Shown: positions 7,347 to 15,503, counted from the stretch's first letter. The stretch: 35,329 bases of DNA from Zunongwangia pacifica (GCF_023499215.1 NZ_JAKHSK010000042.1:1-35329), one strand, 5' to 3'. Numbers and translations: made by a program. Notes: a model not told the origin generated them from the sequence alone.

Positions 7347-7793
7347 ATGACTAAGCTGAAAATCCGGGAAGCGAAAATCGATGATTTTGATATCATTTTT
7401 CGGTTTATTAATCAGCTTAAAGAAAGTGAGTTTGACAAAGCTACACAGCATCAAATATTTTCAGAAAACCTGAAACAGCAGAACATTCTTTATTTTGTTG
7501 CTGAGGTTGAAGATCAGGTTATAGGTTTTGTTTCCTGCCACATCCAGTCTCTTTTGCACCATGCTTCAAAAATCGCTGAAATCCAAGAGTTTTTTATTGC
7601 TGAAGACTTCCGTAGAAAAGGATATGGAAAAATTATTTTGGATCATCTAATCTCAGTAATAAAAGCGCTCAAGATTCCGCAGATCGAACTTTCAACGAAT
7701 ATAAAAAGGACAAACACCCATAAATTTTACGAAAACTACGGATTTAAAGTTACCAGTTATAAATTTGTATATAGGTTTAAAGCCGAAAACTAA
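7347..7793 (+). CDS. GNAT acetyltransferase, PhnO-like
   Basis: A 148-residue GNAT-fold N-acetyltransferase. Motif A for acetyl-CoA is RRKGYGKIILDHL. Several segments resemble aminoalkylphosphonate N-acetyltransferase PhnO as I recall it: LKESEFD near the start, HIQSLLHHASKIAEIQEFF before motif A, and the C-terminal ELSTNIKRTNTHKFYENYGF. A role in acetylating small amines or aminophosphonates follows from that resemblance and is not proven. It sits between uppP (15 nt upstream) and truB (62 nt downstream), a pair often adjacent in relatives, so it may be a later insertion. Confidence 0.8.
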   Translation: MTKLKIREAKIDDFDIIFRFINQLKESEFDKATQHQIFSENLKQQNILYFVAEVEDQVIGFVSCHIQSLLHHASKIAEIQEFFIAEDFRRKGYGKIILDHLISVIKALKIPQIELSTNIKRTNTHKFYENYGFKVTSYKFVYRFKAEN

Positions 7794-7855
7794 ATATCCT
7801 TCATTAAATGTTGTTGAAATTCTGTCTTGAAGGAATAAAAAAATTCCATTAATTA

Positions 7856-8578
7856 ATGCATAAACAAGCGCTTACAGCCGAAGAATTTAAAAACGGACAA
7901 ATTTTATTATTCGACAAGCCGTTAAACTGGACATCTTTTCAGTTGGTAAATAAAGTACGCTGGATGATTCGTAAAAGCTGTGATATTAAAAAGATCAAGG
8001 TAGGCCATGCAGGAACTTTAGATCCACTGGCAACAGGGCTTTTAATTATCTGTACCGGCAAATTCACCAAAAGAATACCCGAACTTCAGGGACAAATAAA
8101 AGAATACACAGGCACTTTTAATCTTGGTGCCACCACCCCTTCATACGACCTGGAAACCGCAATTGATCAAACTTTTCCTATAGATCATATTTCTAAAGAA
8201 CATATAGCTGAAACCACCAAAAGCTTTATTGGTGAAATTGAACAATTTCCCCCGGTCTTTTCAGCATTGAAAAAAGATGGAAAACGACTTTATGAATATG
8301 CCCGAAAAGGCGAAGAAGTTGACATAAAATCGAGAACGATTCGTATTGATGAGTTTGAAACTGATGCTTCAGCTTTTCCTGATATCAAATTCAGGGTAGT
8401 TTGCAGCAAAGGAACTTACATAAGAAGCCTTGCCCACGATTTTGGAAAAAAACTGAACAGTGGCGCGCACCTTTCCGCATTAAGAAGAACAAAAATTGGA
8501 GATTTTAATGTAGAAAACGGACTCCTTCTGGAAGAATTCGAAAAATTGCTACCTTCACGAGAGAATACCACGCCGTAA
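7856..8578 (+). CDS. truB: tRNA pseudouridine(55) synthase
   Basis: Isomerises U55 in the T-psi-C loop of tRNAs. The catalytic motif GHAGTLDPLATGLL places the nucleophile at Asp56. Other family landmarks are PLNWTSFQLVNKVRW near the N-terminus, QFPPVFSALKKDGKRLYEYAR, and CSKGTYIRSLAHDFG. At 240 residues it has the short bacteroidete form, without a long PUA tail. It follows the acetyltransferase and lies 16 nt before the TonB-like gene. Confidence 0.96.
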   Translation: MHKQALTAEEFKNGQILLFDKPLNWTSFQLVNKVRWMIRKSCDIKKIKVGHAGTLDPLATGLLIICTGKFTKRIPELQGQIKEYTGTFNLGATTPSYDLETAIDQTFPIDHISKEHIAETTKSFIGEIEQFPPVFSALKKDGKRLYEYARKGEEVDIKSRTIRIDEFETDASAFPDIKFRVVCSKGTYIRSLAHDFGKKLNSGAHLSALRRTKIGDFNVENGLLLEEFEKLLPSRENTTP

Positions 8579-8594
8579 CCATCGTTTAAAAAAT

Positions 8595-9308
8595 ATGCAG
8601 TTTATAGAAAAACATAAAGCCTTACTATTAACCATTTTGGTGTTTTTAGTATTGTTTTTAGCTCTGTATAACTGGCATTTAGGAAATAGCGCTAGAAGAA
8701 ACCAGGAGTTTTTAGTGGATTTAGATTCCTTTACCGAATCTTTAAAACAAAAAGAGGAAGAACCAGCACCCGAAAAACAACCGGAACCCACCAACTCCAA
8801 AACTCAAACCCATAGGGCTTTCGATCAAAATAATGAGGCCAGGGAAGCGAATTTCGATAAACAGTTAAATGATATTTTCCAGAAGAATTCGGCTTCACAA
8901 ACCGAGATCTCAGAAAACAGCGAAAGTAATTCTTCAGGAGATTATGCTGTTGGAAAATCGGGTAAAAAAGCACAAGAACGATCTGATGGGGATAACTCCA
9001 ATAAAACAACCTCAACCAAGCGCGGTAGTTTAAGAAATAGCTCTATTTCCTTTAATTTAAAAGGAAGATCGGCAGTAGACATCCCAAATCCTATTTATAC
9101 GTGTAGTGTTTCTGGAAAAATAGTCATTAATATTAGAGTAAATGAAAGTGGGCACGTGATAGCTGCATCGTTTAATGAGGCTAGCTCTTCTACAGATAAT
9201 AAATGTCTGGTAGAAAACGCCTTACTTTATGCTTCTGAAGCGATTTTTAGCGAACTCACTGGTAGGAATAATCAGCCGGGAACGATTACTTATCAATTTA
9301 AACCTTAA
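8595..9308 (+). CDS. TonB-like energy-transducer protein (uncertain)
   Basis: A 237-residue envelope protein. Residues about 9-27 form one N-terminal membrane anchor, followed by a charged spacer with a Glu/Pro/Lys tract (residues about 53-70) and a Ser/Asn/Lys-rich linker. The last 70 residues (SGKIVINIRVNESGHVIAA to GTITYQFKP) look like the TonB C-terminal domain. TonB links inner-membrane proton motive force to outer-membrane receptors, but no exbB or exbD is nearby, so it may be a stand-alone TonB-family or TonB-domain structural protein. It ends 3 nt before tag. Confidence 0.65.
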   Translation: MQFIEKHKALLLTILVFLVLFLALYNWHLGNSARRNQEFLVDLDSFTESLKQKEEEPAPEKQPEPTNSKTQTHRAFDQNNEAREANFDKQLNDIFQKNSASQTEISENSESNSSGDYAVGKSGKKAQERSDGDNSNKTTSTKRGSLRNSSISFNLKGRSAVDIPNPIYTCSVSGKIVINIRVNESGHVIAASFNEASSSTDNKCLVENALLYASEAIFSELTGRNNQPGTITYQFKP

Positions 9309-9311
9309 AAA

Positions 9312-9881
9312 ATGACTAAAAAACATCGATGCGGATGGTGTTTGGGCGATCCTTTATACGAAGCTTATCATGATGAAGAATGGGGCGTACCCGTTCACGA
9401 CGAACAAAAATTATTTGAGTTTCTAATTCTGGAGACCTTTCAGGCCGGTTTAAGCTGGATCACGATTTTACGAAAACGAGAAAACTTCAGAGAGGCGTTT
9501 GATCATTTCGACTATAAAAAAGTGGCGAAATATTCTGAAGAGAAAATTCAGGAATTGCTTCAAAACCCGGGAATTATTCGGAATAAATTAAAAGTAAGAA
9601 GTGCCGTTACCAATGCACAGCTTTTTATGAAAATTCAGGACGAATTTGGCAGTTTTGATCATTATATCTGGAGCTTTGTTGACCACAAACCAATACAAAA
9701 TAAAGTTGAAAACTATAAAGAAGCCCCGGCGACTACAGAAATTAGTGACCGGCTAAGTAAAGATCTTAAAAAGCGCGGATTCAAATTCGTAGGTTCTACC
9801 GTGGTTTATGCACACATGCAAGCCACAGGAATGGTAAATGATCACGAAGTTTCCTGTTTTAGATATACAGAAGTGCAATAG
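9312..9881 (+). CDS. tag: DNA-3-methyladenine glycosylase I
   Basis: A constitutive base-excision repair glycosylase that removes 3-methyladenine. The N-terminus CGWCLGDPLYEAYHDEEWGVP carries the zinc-binding Cys and His typical of Tag, and zinc ligands recur in the C-terminal segment HMQATGMVNDHEVSCFRY. The LILETFQAGLSWITILRKRENFREAF block holds the catalytic-pocket glutamate and tryptophan. At 189 residues it has the normal length. It is the last gene of the rightward run. Confidence 0.95.
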   Translation: MTKKHRCGWCLGDPLYEAYHDEEWGVPVHDEQKLFEFLILETFQAGLSWITILRKRENFREAFDHFDYKKVAKYSEEKIQELLQNPGIIRNKLKVRSAVTNAQLFMKIQDEFGSFDHYIWSFVDHKPIQNKVENYKEAPATTEISDRLSKDLKKRGFKFVGSTVVYAHMQATGMVNDHEVSCFRYTEVQ

Positions 9882-9895
9882 CCCTTCTTAGATTA

Positions 9896-10138
9896 CTAAC
9901 GGTATTCTTCTAAAATTCTATATTGAACATCCTTAATTTCCAAAATTGGTGGCAGCCCATCTGGCCATGCAGCTTCGTCACTTTCATCGTACGTGATAAG
10001 TTCTGAAAATTCCTGTGTGCAGCTACTATTCGCCTCTAAGTAATTACAGGGGTTTTCACCATTATAGCGCTGATTGGTTACACTATAATCGTCATCGCCT
10101 TCCCGGCCAATATAAATCTGCCTGACACAGTTTATTAC
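9896..10138 (-). pseudogene. Start-less open frame behind aat, probable gene remnant
   Basis: About 80 sense codons on the minus strand end at TAG 9898-9896. The translation includes VRQIYIGREGDDDYSV, PCNYLEANSSCTQEFSEL and LPPILEIKDVQYRILEEY, a plausible acidic secreted-type protein. The frame opens inside the 3' end of aat and has no ATG, GTG or TTG, so a complete gene cannot be built. It may be the 3' end of a gene whose beginning was deleted when the aat junction formed, or a chance open frame. I do not recognise it. Confidence 0.35.
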
Positions 10139-10773
10139 TTTAAAAATTCCAAAAACTCCTTTCTAGAAATTTCTTCAGCCCCAAGACTTTCTAAATGATC
10201 TGTATGCACCTGGCAATCGATAAGTTTTACTCCGTTTTCCTGAAGTTTTCTAACCATACTTATAAAACCATATTTAGAAGCGTTGCTCGCTTTTGCAAAC
10301 ATACTTTCTCCGCAAAAAACCTTTTTGTCCTTTAAATAAATGCCATATAATCCCCCTACAATTTCACCATCACTCCAAACCTCAACAGATTGCGCTATTC
10401 CTTTTTCATGTAAACCGATATAAGCGGCCTTCATCTCTGGTGTAATCCAGGTACCCAGCTGCCCTTTTCGTTCAATTTCGGCACAACTTTCAATTACTGT
10501 TTCAAAAGCGTTATTATAAGTTACTTTAAAAGCTTCTTTTTTAAAAAGTTGTTTCATACTTTTTGAAACTTTTAATTTCTGCGGAAATAAAACCATCCTG
10601 GGATCCGGGCACCACCATAAAATAGGCTGAGACGCATCATACCACGGAAAAATCCCTTTGGAATATGCTTCCATCAAGCGGCTTTCAGTAAGCGATCCTC
10701 CAACAGCAAGCAATCCTTCATCTGAAGTGTATGCGATATCCGGAAAGGGATCAAATGGCTTTAAAATTTGCAA
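10135..10773 (-). CDS. aat: Leucyl/phenylalanyl-tRNA--protein transferase
   Basis: Transfers Leu or Phe from charged tRNA to proteins with N-terminal Arg or Lys, marking them for ClpS/ClpAP degradation. Diagnostic segments are GLLAVGGSLTESRLMEAYSKGIFPW, WWCPDPRMVLFP, the GLYGIYLKDKKVFCGESMFA region, and LIDCQVHTDHLESLGAEEISR near the C-terminus. At 212 residues it is a full-length bacteroidete type. It is monocistronic, downstream of the terminator that ends the DUF3127 transcript. Confidence 0.95.
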   Translation of the reverse strand: MQILKPFDPFPDIAYTSDEGLLAVGGSLTESRLMEAYSKGIFPWYDASQPILWWCPDPRMVLFPQKLKVSKSMKQLFKKEAFKVTYNNAFETVIESCAEIERKGQLGTWITPEMKAAYIGLHEKGIAQSVEVWSDGEIVGGLYGIYLKDKKVFCGESMFAKASNASKYGFISMVRKLQENGVKLIDCQVHTDHLESLGAEEISRKEFLEFLK

Positions 10774-10811
10774 CGTACGGAGTTTTAGGGTTCAGAAATT
10801 TACAAAAAGAA

Positions 10812-10846
10812 AAAAGCTTAGCACGTTAAGTTGGTACTAAGCTTTT
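10812..10846 (-). terminator. Intrinsic terminator after the DUF3127 gene
   Basis: AAAAGCTTAG (10812-10821) and CTAAGCTTTT (10837-10846) form a perfect 10-bp stem. On the minus strand it is followed by TTTTTTCTTTTT. It lies just past the DUF3127 stop at 10869. Confidence 0.8.
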
Positions 10847-10868
10847 CCAAAAAATTATCATCTAAATT

Positions 10869-11243
10869 TTAGAACGGAAGATCGTCGTAATCTTCATCTT
10901 TAAAATCCTGTGCCGGCTCAAAATGATCGTCTGGTGGTGGTACGTTTTGACCACCAGGTTGCGATGGCTGTAAATTTTCTATTCTCCATCCCTGGATAGA
11001 GTTAAAATATTTGGTTTCTCCCTGTGGGTTTACCCATTCTCTACCACGCAGGTTAACCCCAACTTTCACCGGTTGCCCCACTTGATAATTATTTAATAAA
11101 TCTGTTTTATCCTGGACAAACTCAATCATTAAATGTTGTGGATATTGCTCTTCTGTAGTGACAACTAATTCTCTTTTTCTAAATCCGTTATTACCAAAAG
11201 TTTTGGTATCTCCAATTAATTTAATCTTTCCTTGTACTTCCAT
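10869..11243 (-). CDS. DUF3127 domain protein, OB-fold-like
   Basis: A 124-residue protein of the Bacteroidetes DUF3127 family. The core MEVQGKIKLIGDTKTFGNNGFRKRELVV starts an OB-like beta barrel and continues through GVNLRGREWVNPQGETKYFNSIQGWRI. The C-terminal tail is disordered and acidic, ending DEDYDDLPF. This is the pattern of single-stranded DNA-binding protein tails that recruit partners. That likeness suggests nucleic-acid binding, but the function is unproven. It lies 6 nt after the flavin reductase stop and is probably cotranscribed with it. Confidence 0.85.
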   Translation of the reverse strand: MEVQGKIKLIGDTKTFGNNGFRKRELVVTTEEQYPQHLMIEFVQDKTDLLNNYQVGQPVKVGVNLRGREWVNPQGETKYFNSIQGWRIENLQPSQPGGQNVPPPDDHFEPAQDFKDEDYDDLPF

Positions 11244-11249
11244 CTTCGT

Positions 11250-12125
11250 TTAATAATTTGCTAGTAATAATTTCCACGCTTCTATCACCTTTCCGTTATC
11301 CAGCAATAATTGCGCCTGTTTATGAATTGCTTCTGTTTCTTTTGCTGCAATAATCTCAGTAAATAAATCGTCTTCAGAAACGTATAATTTCGATTCTTCC
11401 AAACTAGGTAATTCTTCTACGTTCCCTAATTTACCAAGATCATTACCGGTTAAGATAACACTTTCTCTAATTTCCTGCGGAATGGCGTCTACGCCAATTC
11501 CTAAATTAGCAATAGGTTTTGGCACCTCAAACATGCCATCCTTTGCCCTGGTGTACCAGTTCCCTCCCATCCTGGCCACCTGATCGATCTTAAACTGATC
11601 TATATAGCCGTCTTCATCTAAAATCTCTTCGTTGATATGTGTTTTAAGGACTTCACATATTACAAGATTTCCGGCACCACCTTCCTGTCCCAGTTCGATA
11701 ATTTCATTTACTTTACATTCAAACTGTACGGGAGACTCTGCCACTCTAAAAGGTTTTACAAGATCCGAAGGCTGCATGCGCAGTCCAGATTTCTCAAACT
11801 CATTTACGCCTTCCGCATAATCAGTACTGCTTAAAGACATTTGCTGTACCATCTTATAATCTACGATGTTGATCACACACTCCTTAACTACTTTAAGGTT
11901 TAAGAAGGTATGTTTAAGACTCCCATCTATTCCCCGTCTTACCGGGGAAAAAACCAAAATTGGCGGTTTAGCACTAAACACATTAAAAAAACTAAAAGGT
12001 GCCAAATTTGGCCTACCTTCAGCATCTAAAGTGCTCGCAAAAGCAATAGGTCTTGGACCCACCGCTCCGCTTAAATATCTGTAAAGAGCACCAGAAGGTG
12101 CTTCCTTAGAATCTATACTTAACAT
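11250..12125 (-). CDS. Flavin reductase family protein
   Basis: A flavin reductase-like FMN-binding split-barrel protein of 291 residues. The core motif is RYLSGAVGPRPIAFASTLDAEGRPNLAPFSFFN, followed by RMGGNWYTRAKDGMFEVP. Such proteins reduce flavins or flavin-bound substrates; the partner is unknown. The open frame extends to an ATG at 12194, but the start at 12125 (MLSIDSKEAP) is preferred because a perfect TAnnTTTG box lies at 12147-12140, putting transcription start just upstream of this ATG. The extra 23 residues are a spurious hydrophobic stretch. It is divergent from the histidine kinase. Confidence 0.85.
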   Translation of the reverse strand: MLSIDSKEAPSGALYRYLSGAVGPRPIAFASTLDAEGRPNLAPFSFFNVFSAKPPILVFSPVRRGIDGSLKHTFLNLKVVKECVINIVDYKMVQQMSLSSTDYAEGVNEFEKSGLRMQPSDLVKPFRVAESPVQFECKVNEIIELGQEGGAGNLVICEVLKTHINEEILDEDGYIDQFKIDQVARMGGNWYTRAKDGMFEVPKPIANLGIGVDAIPQEIRESVILTGNDLGKLGNVEELPSLEESKLYVSEDDLFTEIIAAKETEAIHKQAQLLLDNGKVIEAWKLLLANY

Positions 12126-12139
12126 GCATCGATTTTTCG

Positions 12140-12147
12140 CAAAGGTA
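12140..12147 (-). promoter_or_regulatory. -7 promoter box of the flavin reductase gene
   Basis: TACCTTTG on the minus strand fits TAnnTTTG; TTTA about 20 bp upstream is a weak -33 element. Predicted transcription starts near 12133, only about 8 nt before the ATG at 12125, which decides the start codon. Confidence 0.55.
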
Positions 12148-12242
12148 ACAATTAGGATAAGGAATATAAAGATTGACCACACAATAATATTCACATTAAA
12201 ACGCTTATATTTAACCGCTTTTAAAATGGAGAGGAACTCTTT

Positions 12243-13394
12243 ATGAATTTTAGTGACGAACGAAAGTACAACCGTTGGTTTATCATATTTGCAGGATTGG
12301 CCGTTATCGTATTGGTTTTATGGAATACCACCATATTTTTTAACCGACTTAAAGATGAAGAACGCACCAAGATGAGTATTTGGGCTGAAGCGCTGTTAGA
12401 ATTAGATCGCGCCGACAGTAACCAGAATTTGAGTCCGCTTATTCTGAATGTTCTTAACAGTAACACCAGCATCCCTACCTTGCAAACCGATGAGGAAGGG
12501 AATATTGTGTCTTCTCACTTTATTGATCCAGAAAAAATAGATACCCCTGAGAAAGCACAAAATTACCTTAACCACCTAAAAGCTGAAAACGAGCCTATAA
12601 TCATGCACCTGGACAGGTTTAGAACGCATAAGGTGTATTATGGTAATTCTCCTGTATTAAATAGTTTAAAGTATTATCCACTGGGGCTGGTAACCATTGG
12701 TTTTTTAATTATTGGGGTTATTTATTTCTTTTATACCACCACCAAAAACAGCGAACAAAATAAATTATGGGCGGGAATGGCTAAAGAAACGGCTCATCAA
12801 ATAGGCACGCCCTTAAGCTCATTAATTGGCTGGACAGAAATTTTAAAACAGGAAAAGGTAAACGAAACGTATGTTGTTGAAATGGAAAAAGACATACAGC
12901 GTTTAGAAACTATAACAGAGCGTTTTTCTAAAATTGGATCTGCCCCGCTCTTAGAAGAAACCGATCTTGTTGAAGCCACCAGACAAAGCTACCAGTACTT
13001 ACAATCCAGAAGTTCTAAACTTATCGATTTTCACTTACAGGTTCCAAGGGAGAAAATTATTGTAAACCTGAATACCCAATTATTTAGCTGGACTATCGAA
13101 AACCTGGTAAAGAATGCGATTGATGCAATGCGTGGTAAAGGAAAAATTACCATCGAAATAAAACAAAATGAGAAACAGGTGTTTGTATATGTTCACGATA
13201 CAGGTAAAGGAATAGACAAAAGTCGATTCAAAATTATTTTTGAGCCGGGACAAACCACCAAAAAACGTGGCTGGGGACTTGGTCTATCTTTAGCGAAACG
13301 TATCGTAGAAGAATATCATAACGGCCGCATTAGGGTCGCCAAAAGTGAAATTGGCGAAGGCACTACTTTTGAAATTATGCTTAAAAAGGCCTAA
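12243..13394 (+). CDS. Two-component sensor histidine kinase
   Basis: A 383-residue inner-membrane kinase. TM1 lies near residues 13-34 and TM2 near 143-165, enclosing a small periplasmic sensor of about 105 residues with no recognisable ligand motif. HisKA follows with phospho-acceptor His185 in AKETAHQIGTPLSSLIGW. HATPase_c shows the N box NLVKNAIDAM, the G1 box DTGKGID and the G2 box GWGLGLSLAKRI. There is no HAMP domain between TM2 and HisKA. No response regulator gene is adjacent, so it is an orphan kinase. Its stop overlaps the convergent thioesterase gene by 4 nt. Confidence 0.92.
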   Translation: MNFSDERKYNRWFIIFAGLAVIVLVLWNTTIFFNRLKDEERTKMSIWAEALLELDRADSNQNLSPLILNVLNSNTSIPTLQTDEEGNIVSSHFIDPEKIDTPEKAQNYLNHLKAENEPIIMHLDRFRTHKVYYGNSPVLNSLKYYPLGLVTIGFLIIGVIYFFYTTTKNSEQNKLWAGMAKETAHQIGTPLSSLIGWTEILKQEKVNETYVVEMEKDIQRLETITERFSKIGSAPLLEETDLVEATRQSYQYLQSRSSKLIDFHLQVPREKIIVNLNTQLFSWTIENLVKNAIDAMRGKGKITIEIKQNEKQVFVYVHDTGKGIDKSRFKIIFEPGQTTKKRGWGLGLSLAKRIVEEYHNGRIRVAKSEIGEGTTFEIMLKKA

Positions 13395-13796
13395 TATTGG
13401 CCTAGTATTTCCCGAAGATCGTTAGAAATTGGCAGGGTTTTATTTGCAGTAAAATCGTAAAAAACCGAAACATCTTGCCCTACGGCACAAAGTTGATTTT
13501 GATCATCAAAAATATGATGTTCAATTTTAAAACTTTTGTTTCCAACTTCAGCGATACGGGTTTTAATAATGGCATTGCCCGGATATTGTAATGCTTTTTT
13601 AAAAATCGCAATGGGTAGAAACCAGCATCGCCCCTTTATGTTTTTCAGCATACATTTTATGCAACCCGGTGGCTTCCCAAAGATTTACTCTACCAGATTG
13701 CATAAAACGCATGAAACTAAGATTATTTACATGGCGATACATATCAAGATCGCTCCAGTCTATCCTTAATTTTAATTGAAGCTTAAAATTTTCCAA
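13391..13796 (-). pseudogene. Acyl-CoA thioesterase (4HBT family), frameshifted
   Basis: Two overlapping frames together make one hotdog-fold thioesterase of about 135 residues. The first (13796-13599) gives LKLRIDWSDLDMYRHVNNLS, with the catalytic-Asp region typical of YbgC-like enzymes, and ends STHCDF then TAA. The second frame resumes FKKALQYPGNAIIKTRI and continues to QY at 13391. The break sits in a T5A6 run on the coding strand (13595-13605): removing one T restores GAT TTT AAA AAA GCA. It may be a real mutation, an assembly error, or less likely a +1 shift at TTT-TAA. It starts 2 nt after the HIT gene stop, so the two probably share a transcript. Confidence 0.85.
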
Positions 13797-13798
13797 GC

Positions 13799-14188
13799 TT
13801 ACAAGTTTACGTGGATAGATGCTGCCAGCTCTTTAAATTCGTCATCGGTCATTTCGTAATGATTGGCAAAATTCATATCACTCATATCGTTAAGCGGAAT
13901 TAAATGTACGTGGGTATGCGGCACTTCAAGCCCTACCACAGCAACACCAATACGTTTACACGGTACGGTTTTTTCTAAGGCTTGCGCCACTTTTCTGGAA
14001 AAACGCATCAACTCCATATACATTTGCTCTTCCATATCAAAAATATAATCTACTTCTCGCTTAGGGATACAAAGCGTATGCCCTTTACAATTTGGGCGAA
14101 TATCTAAAAATGCCAGAAACTGGCTATCCTCTGCAACTTTATAGGCAGGGATCTCTCCTTGAATTATTTTTGTGAATAAACTGGCCAT
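13799..14188 (-). CDS. HIT family hydrolase
   Basis: A 129-residue histidine-triad protein of the HinT/protein kinase C inhibitor branch, which hydrolyses nucleoside phosphoramidates or similar adducts. The N-terminal MASLFTKIIQGEIPAYKVAED and LAFLDIRPNCKGHTLCIPK blocks are typical, and the triad HTHVH occupies residues 91-95 followed by LIPL. It is full length and lies between greA and the thioesterase on the same strand; the terminator downstream of greA separates it from that gene. Confidence 0.93.
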   Translation of the reverse strand: MASLFTKIIQGEIPAYKVAEDSQFLAFLDIRPNCKGHTLCIPKREVDYIFDMEEQMYMELMRFSRKVAQALEKTVPCKRIGVAVVGLEVPHTHVHLIPLNDMSDMNFANHYEMTDDEFKELAASIHVNL

Positions 14189-14224
14189 AATTGATTGTTT
14201 TGATTAGTACTATAAAATTAAAAA

Positions 14225-14263
14225 TCCTTTTCCTGAATCTCCGTTAAAGGATTAAGAAAAGGA
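14225..14263 (-). terminator. Intrinsic terminator after greA
   Basis: TCCTTTTC (14225-14232) pairs with GAAAAGGA (14256-14263). On the minus strand the stem is followed by TTTTTAATTTT. It lies just past the greA stop at 14296. Confidence 0.65.
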
Positions 14264-14295
14264 CTTTATAAACCTTAAAAAGAGATTAGCTAAAA

Positions 14296-14772
14296 CTATT
14301 CACGCCAAATCTCTAAAATTTCGAATTTCATGGTTCCACTGGGTACAGCAATATCGGCAACCTCACCAACTTTTTTGCCTAATAAACCTTTCCCAATAGG
14401 GGAATCTACCGATATTTTTCCAGTTTTCAGGTCGGCTTCACTCTGGGCCACCAGTTTATATTTAACTTCGGCTCCGTTATTTTGATTTTTAATTTTCACA
14501 TGAGAATGAATCAAAACTTTAGAGGTATCTAATTGCGACTCGTCGATAACGCGAGCATTCGCCACAACCTCTTCTAATTTTGCAATTTTCATCTCTAAAA
14601 GCCCCTGAGCCTCTTTTGCAGCATCATATTCTGCATTTTCACTTAAATCTCCTTTATCTCTGGCTTCAGCAATAGCCTCTGAAGCTCTTGGACGTTCTAC
14701 ATCTTTAAGCTGATTTAATTCATCTCTCAACTTTTTTAGTCCTTCTGCAGTGTAATAAGATACTTTACTCAT
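14296..14772 (-). CDS. greA: Transcription elongation factor GreA
   Basis: Rescues backtracked RNA polymerase by stimulating transcript cleavage. The N-terminal coiled coil contains YYTAEGLKKLRDELNQLK and AEARDKGDLSENAEYDAAKE, with the acidic tip D/E residues that coordinate magnesium. The C-terminal FKBP-like domain includes SPIGKGLLGKKVGEVADIAVP. At 158 residues it is of normal length. It is transcribed leftward toward the HIT gene and is preceded by a 293-bp intergenic region. Confidence 0.97.
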   Translation of the reverse strand: MSKVSYYTAEGLKKLRDELNQLKDVERPRASEAIAEARDKGDLSENAEYDAAKEAQGLLEMKIAKLEEVVANARVIDESQLDTSKVLIHSHVKIKNQNNGAEVKYKLVAQSEADLKTGKISVDSPIGKGLLGKKVGEVADIAVPSGTMKFEILEIWRE

Positions 14773-14995
14773 AACTTCGTCGTTTTTATAATTGGTAAAG
14801 GGCCTTTATTTAGAGGCCTTCTTCCAAAGAATAATATGTTTTTAATGATTGTTTCTAATCTAATGACCTTTTAAAAAAGGCTTAGTGAATAAAAAGAAAT
14901 TCAACTAAAGGAGATGTATAAAGTCCCGCGGTTTGACTGCGAACTTATTATTTAAAAGCTGCATGATCATTAGATTATTGTTTATTAATAAAAAA

Positions 14996-15016
14996 AATCC
15001 CACCTATAATGGGATT
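14996..15016 (-). terminator. Leftward terminator in the greA-lipoprotein gap
   Basis: AATCCCA (14996-15002) and TGGGATT (15010-15016) flank a 7-nt loop. Reading leftward the stem is followed by TTTTTTTATT, but rightward only by GTTTCT. No leftward gene lies immediately upstream; the nearest is the AraC gene ending at 15504. The rest of 14773-15065 holds a 10-bp inverted repeat, AATCTAATGA (14857-14866) with TCATTAGATT (14967-14976), and no coding signal. Confidence 0.65.
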
Positions 15017-15065
15017 GTTTCTAACAAATATAAGAAATTTACCCTTGCGATAAAAAAGAAATTAA

Positions 15066-15503
15066 ATGAAGCGTTTTTTATTTTTTAGTCTGTTAAGCAT
15101 TTTAATTTCAGGCTGTTCATCTAGTGACGACGGGCGTAACAACAATCCTAATCTGGTAGATATAAATTTTCAATACCGATTGAATATTGAATCTGCCGAG
15201 TTTAATCAACTTCAATTTCCGGGGAATCAGGTTGCTATTTACTATGAAGGTGTTGGAATTGGTGGCGTAGTAGTTTATAACGTAAATAATGATCTTTATC
15301 TGGCTTTCGAACTAAGTGACCCTAATCATGTACCAAATCCAGATTGCCCGGGCATGACGATGAACGGAATCGAAGCCACTTGTAGCTGTGAAGATAATGT
15401 TTATAATATCTTAACGGGAGAACAGGTAAAAGGTAATGGTGATTACGCTATGAAAGCCTATCGGGTTGAAAAAAATGGTAGGTTTCTTACCATTTCTAAT
15501 TAA
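15066..15503 (+). CDS. Lipoprotein, possibly Rieske-fold without cluster ligands
   Basis: A 145-residue exported protein. A type II signal ends at lipobox LISGC (Cys17), followed by SSSDDGRNNN, a typical flavobacterial lipoprotein tether. The C-terminal part (PDCPGMTMNGIEATCSCEDN, then YNILTGEQVKGNGDYAMKAYRV) follows the rhythm of Rieske ferredoxin-like domains, but the CxH and CxxH iron-sulfur ligand pairs are not both present. The domain assignment is therefore tentative and no redox role should be assumed. It abuts the convergent AraC gene with zero nucleotides between the stops. Confidence 0.7.
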   Translation: MKRFLFFSLLSILISGCSSSDDGRNNNPNLVDINFQYRLNIESAEFNQLQFPGNQVAIYYEGVGIGGVVVYNVNNDLYLAFELSDPNHVPNPDCPGMTMNGIEATCSCEDNVYNILTGEQVKGNGDYAMKAYRVEKNGRFLTISN

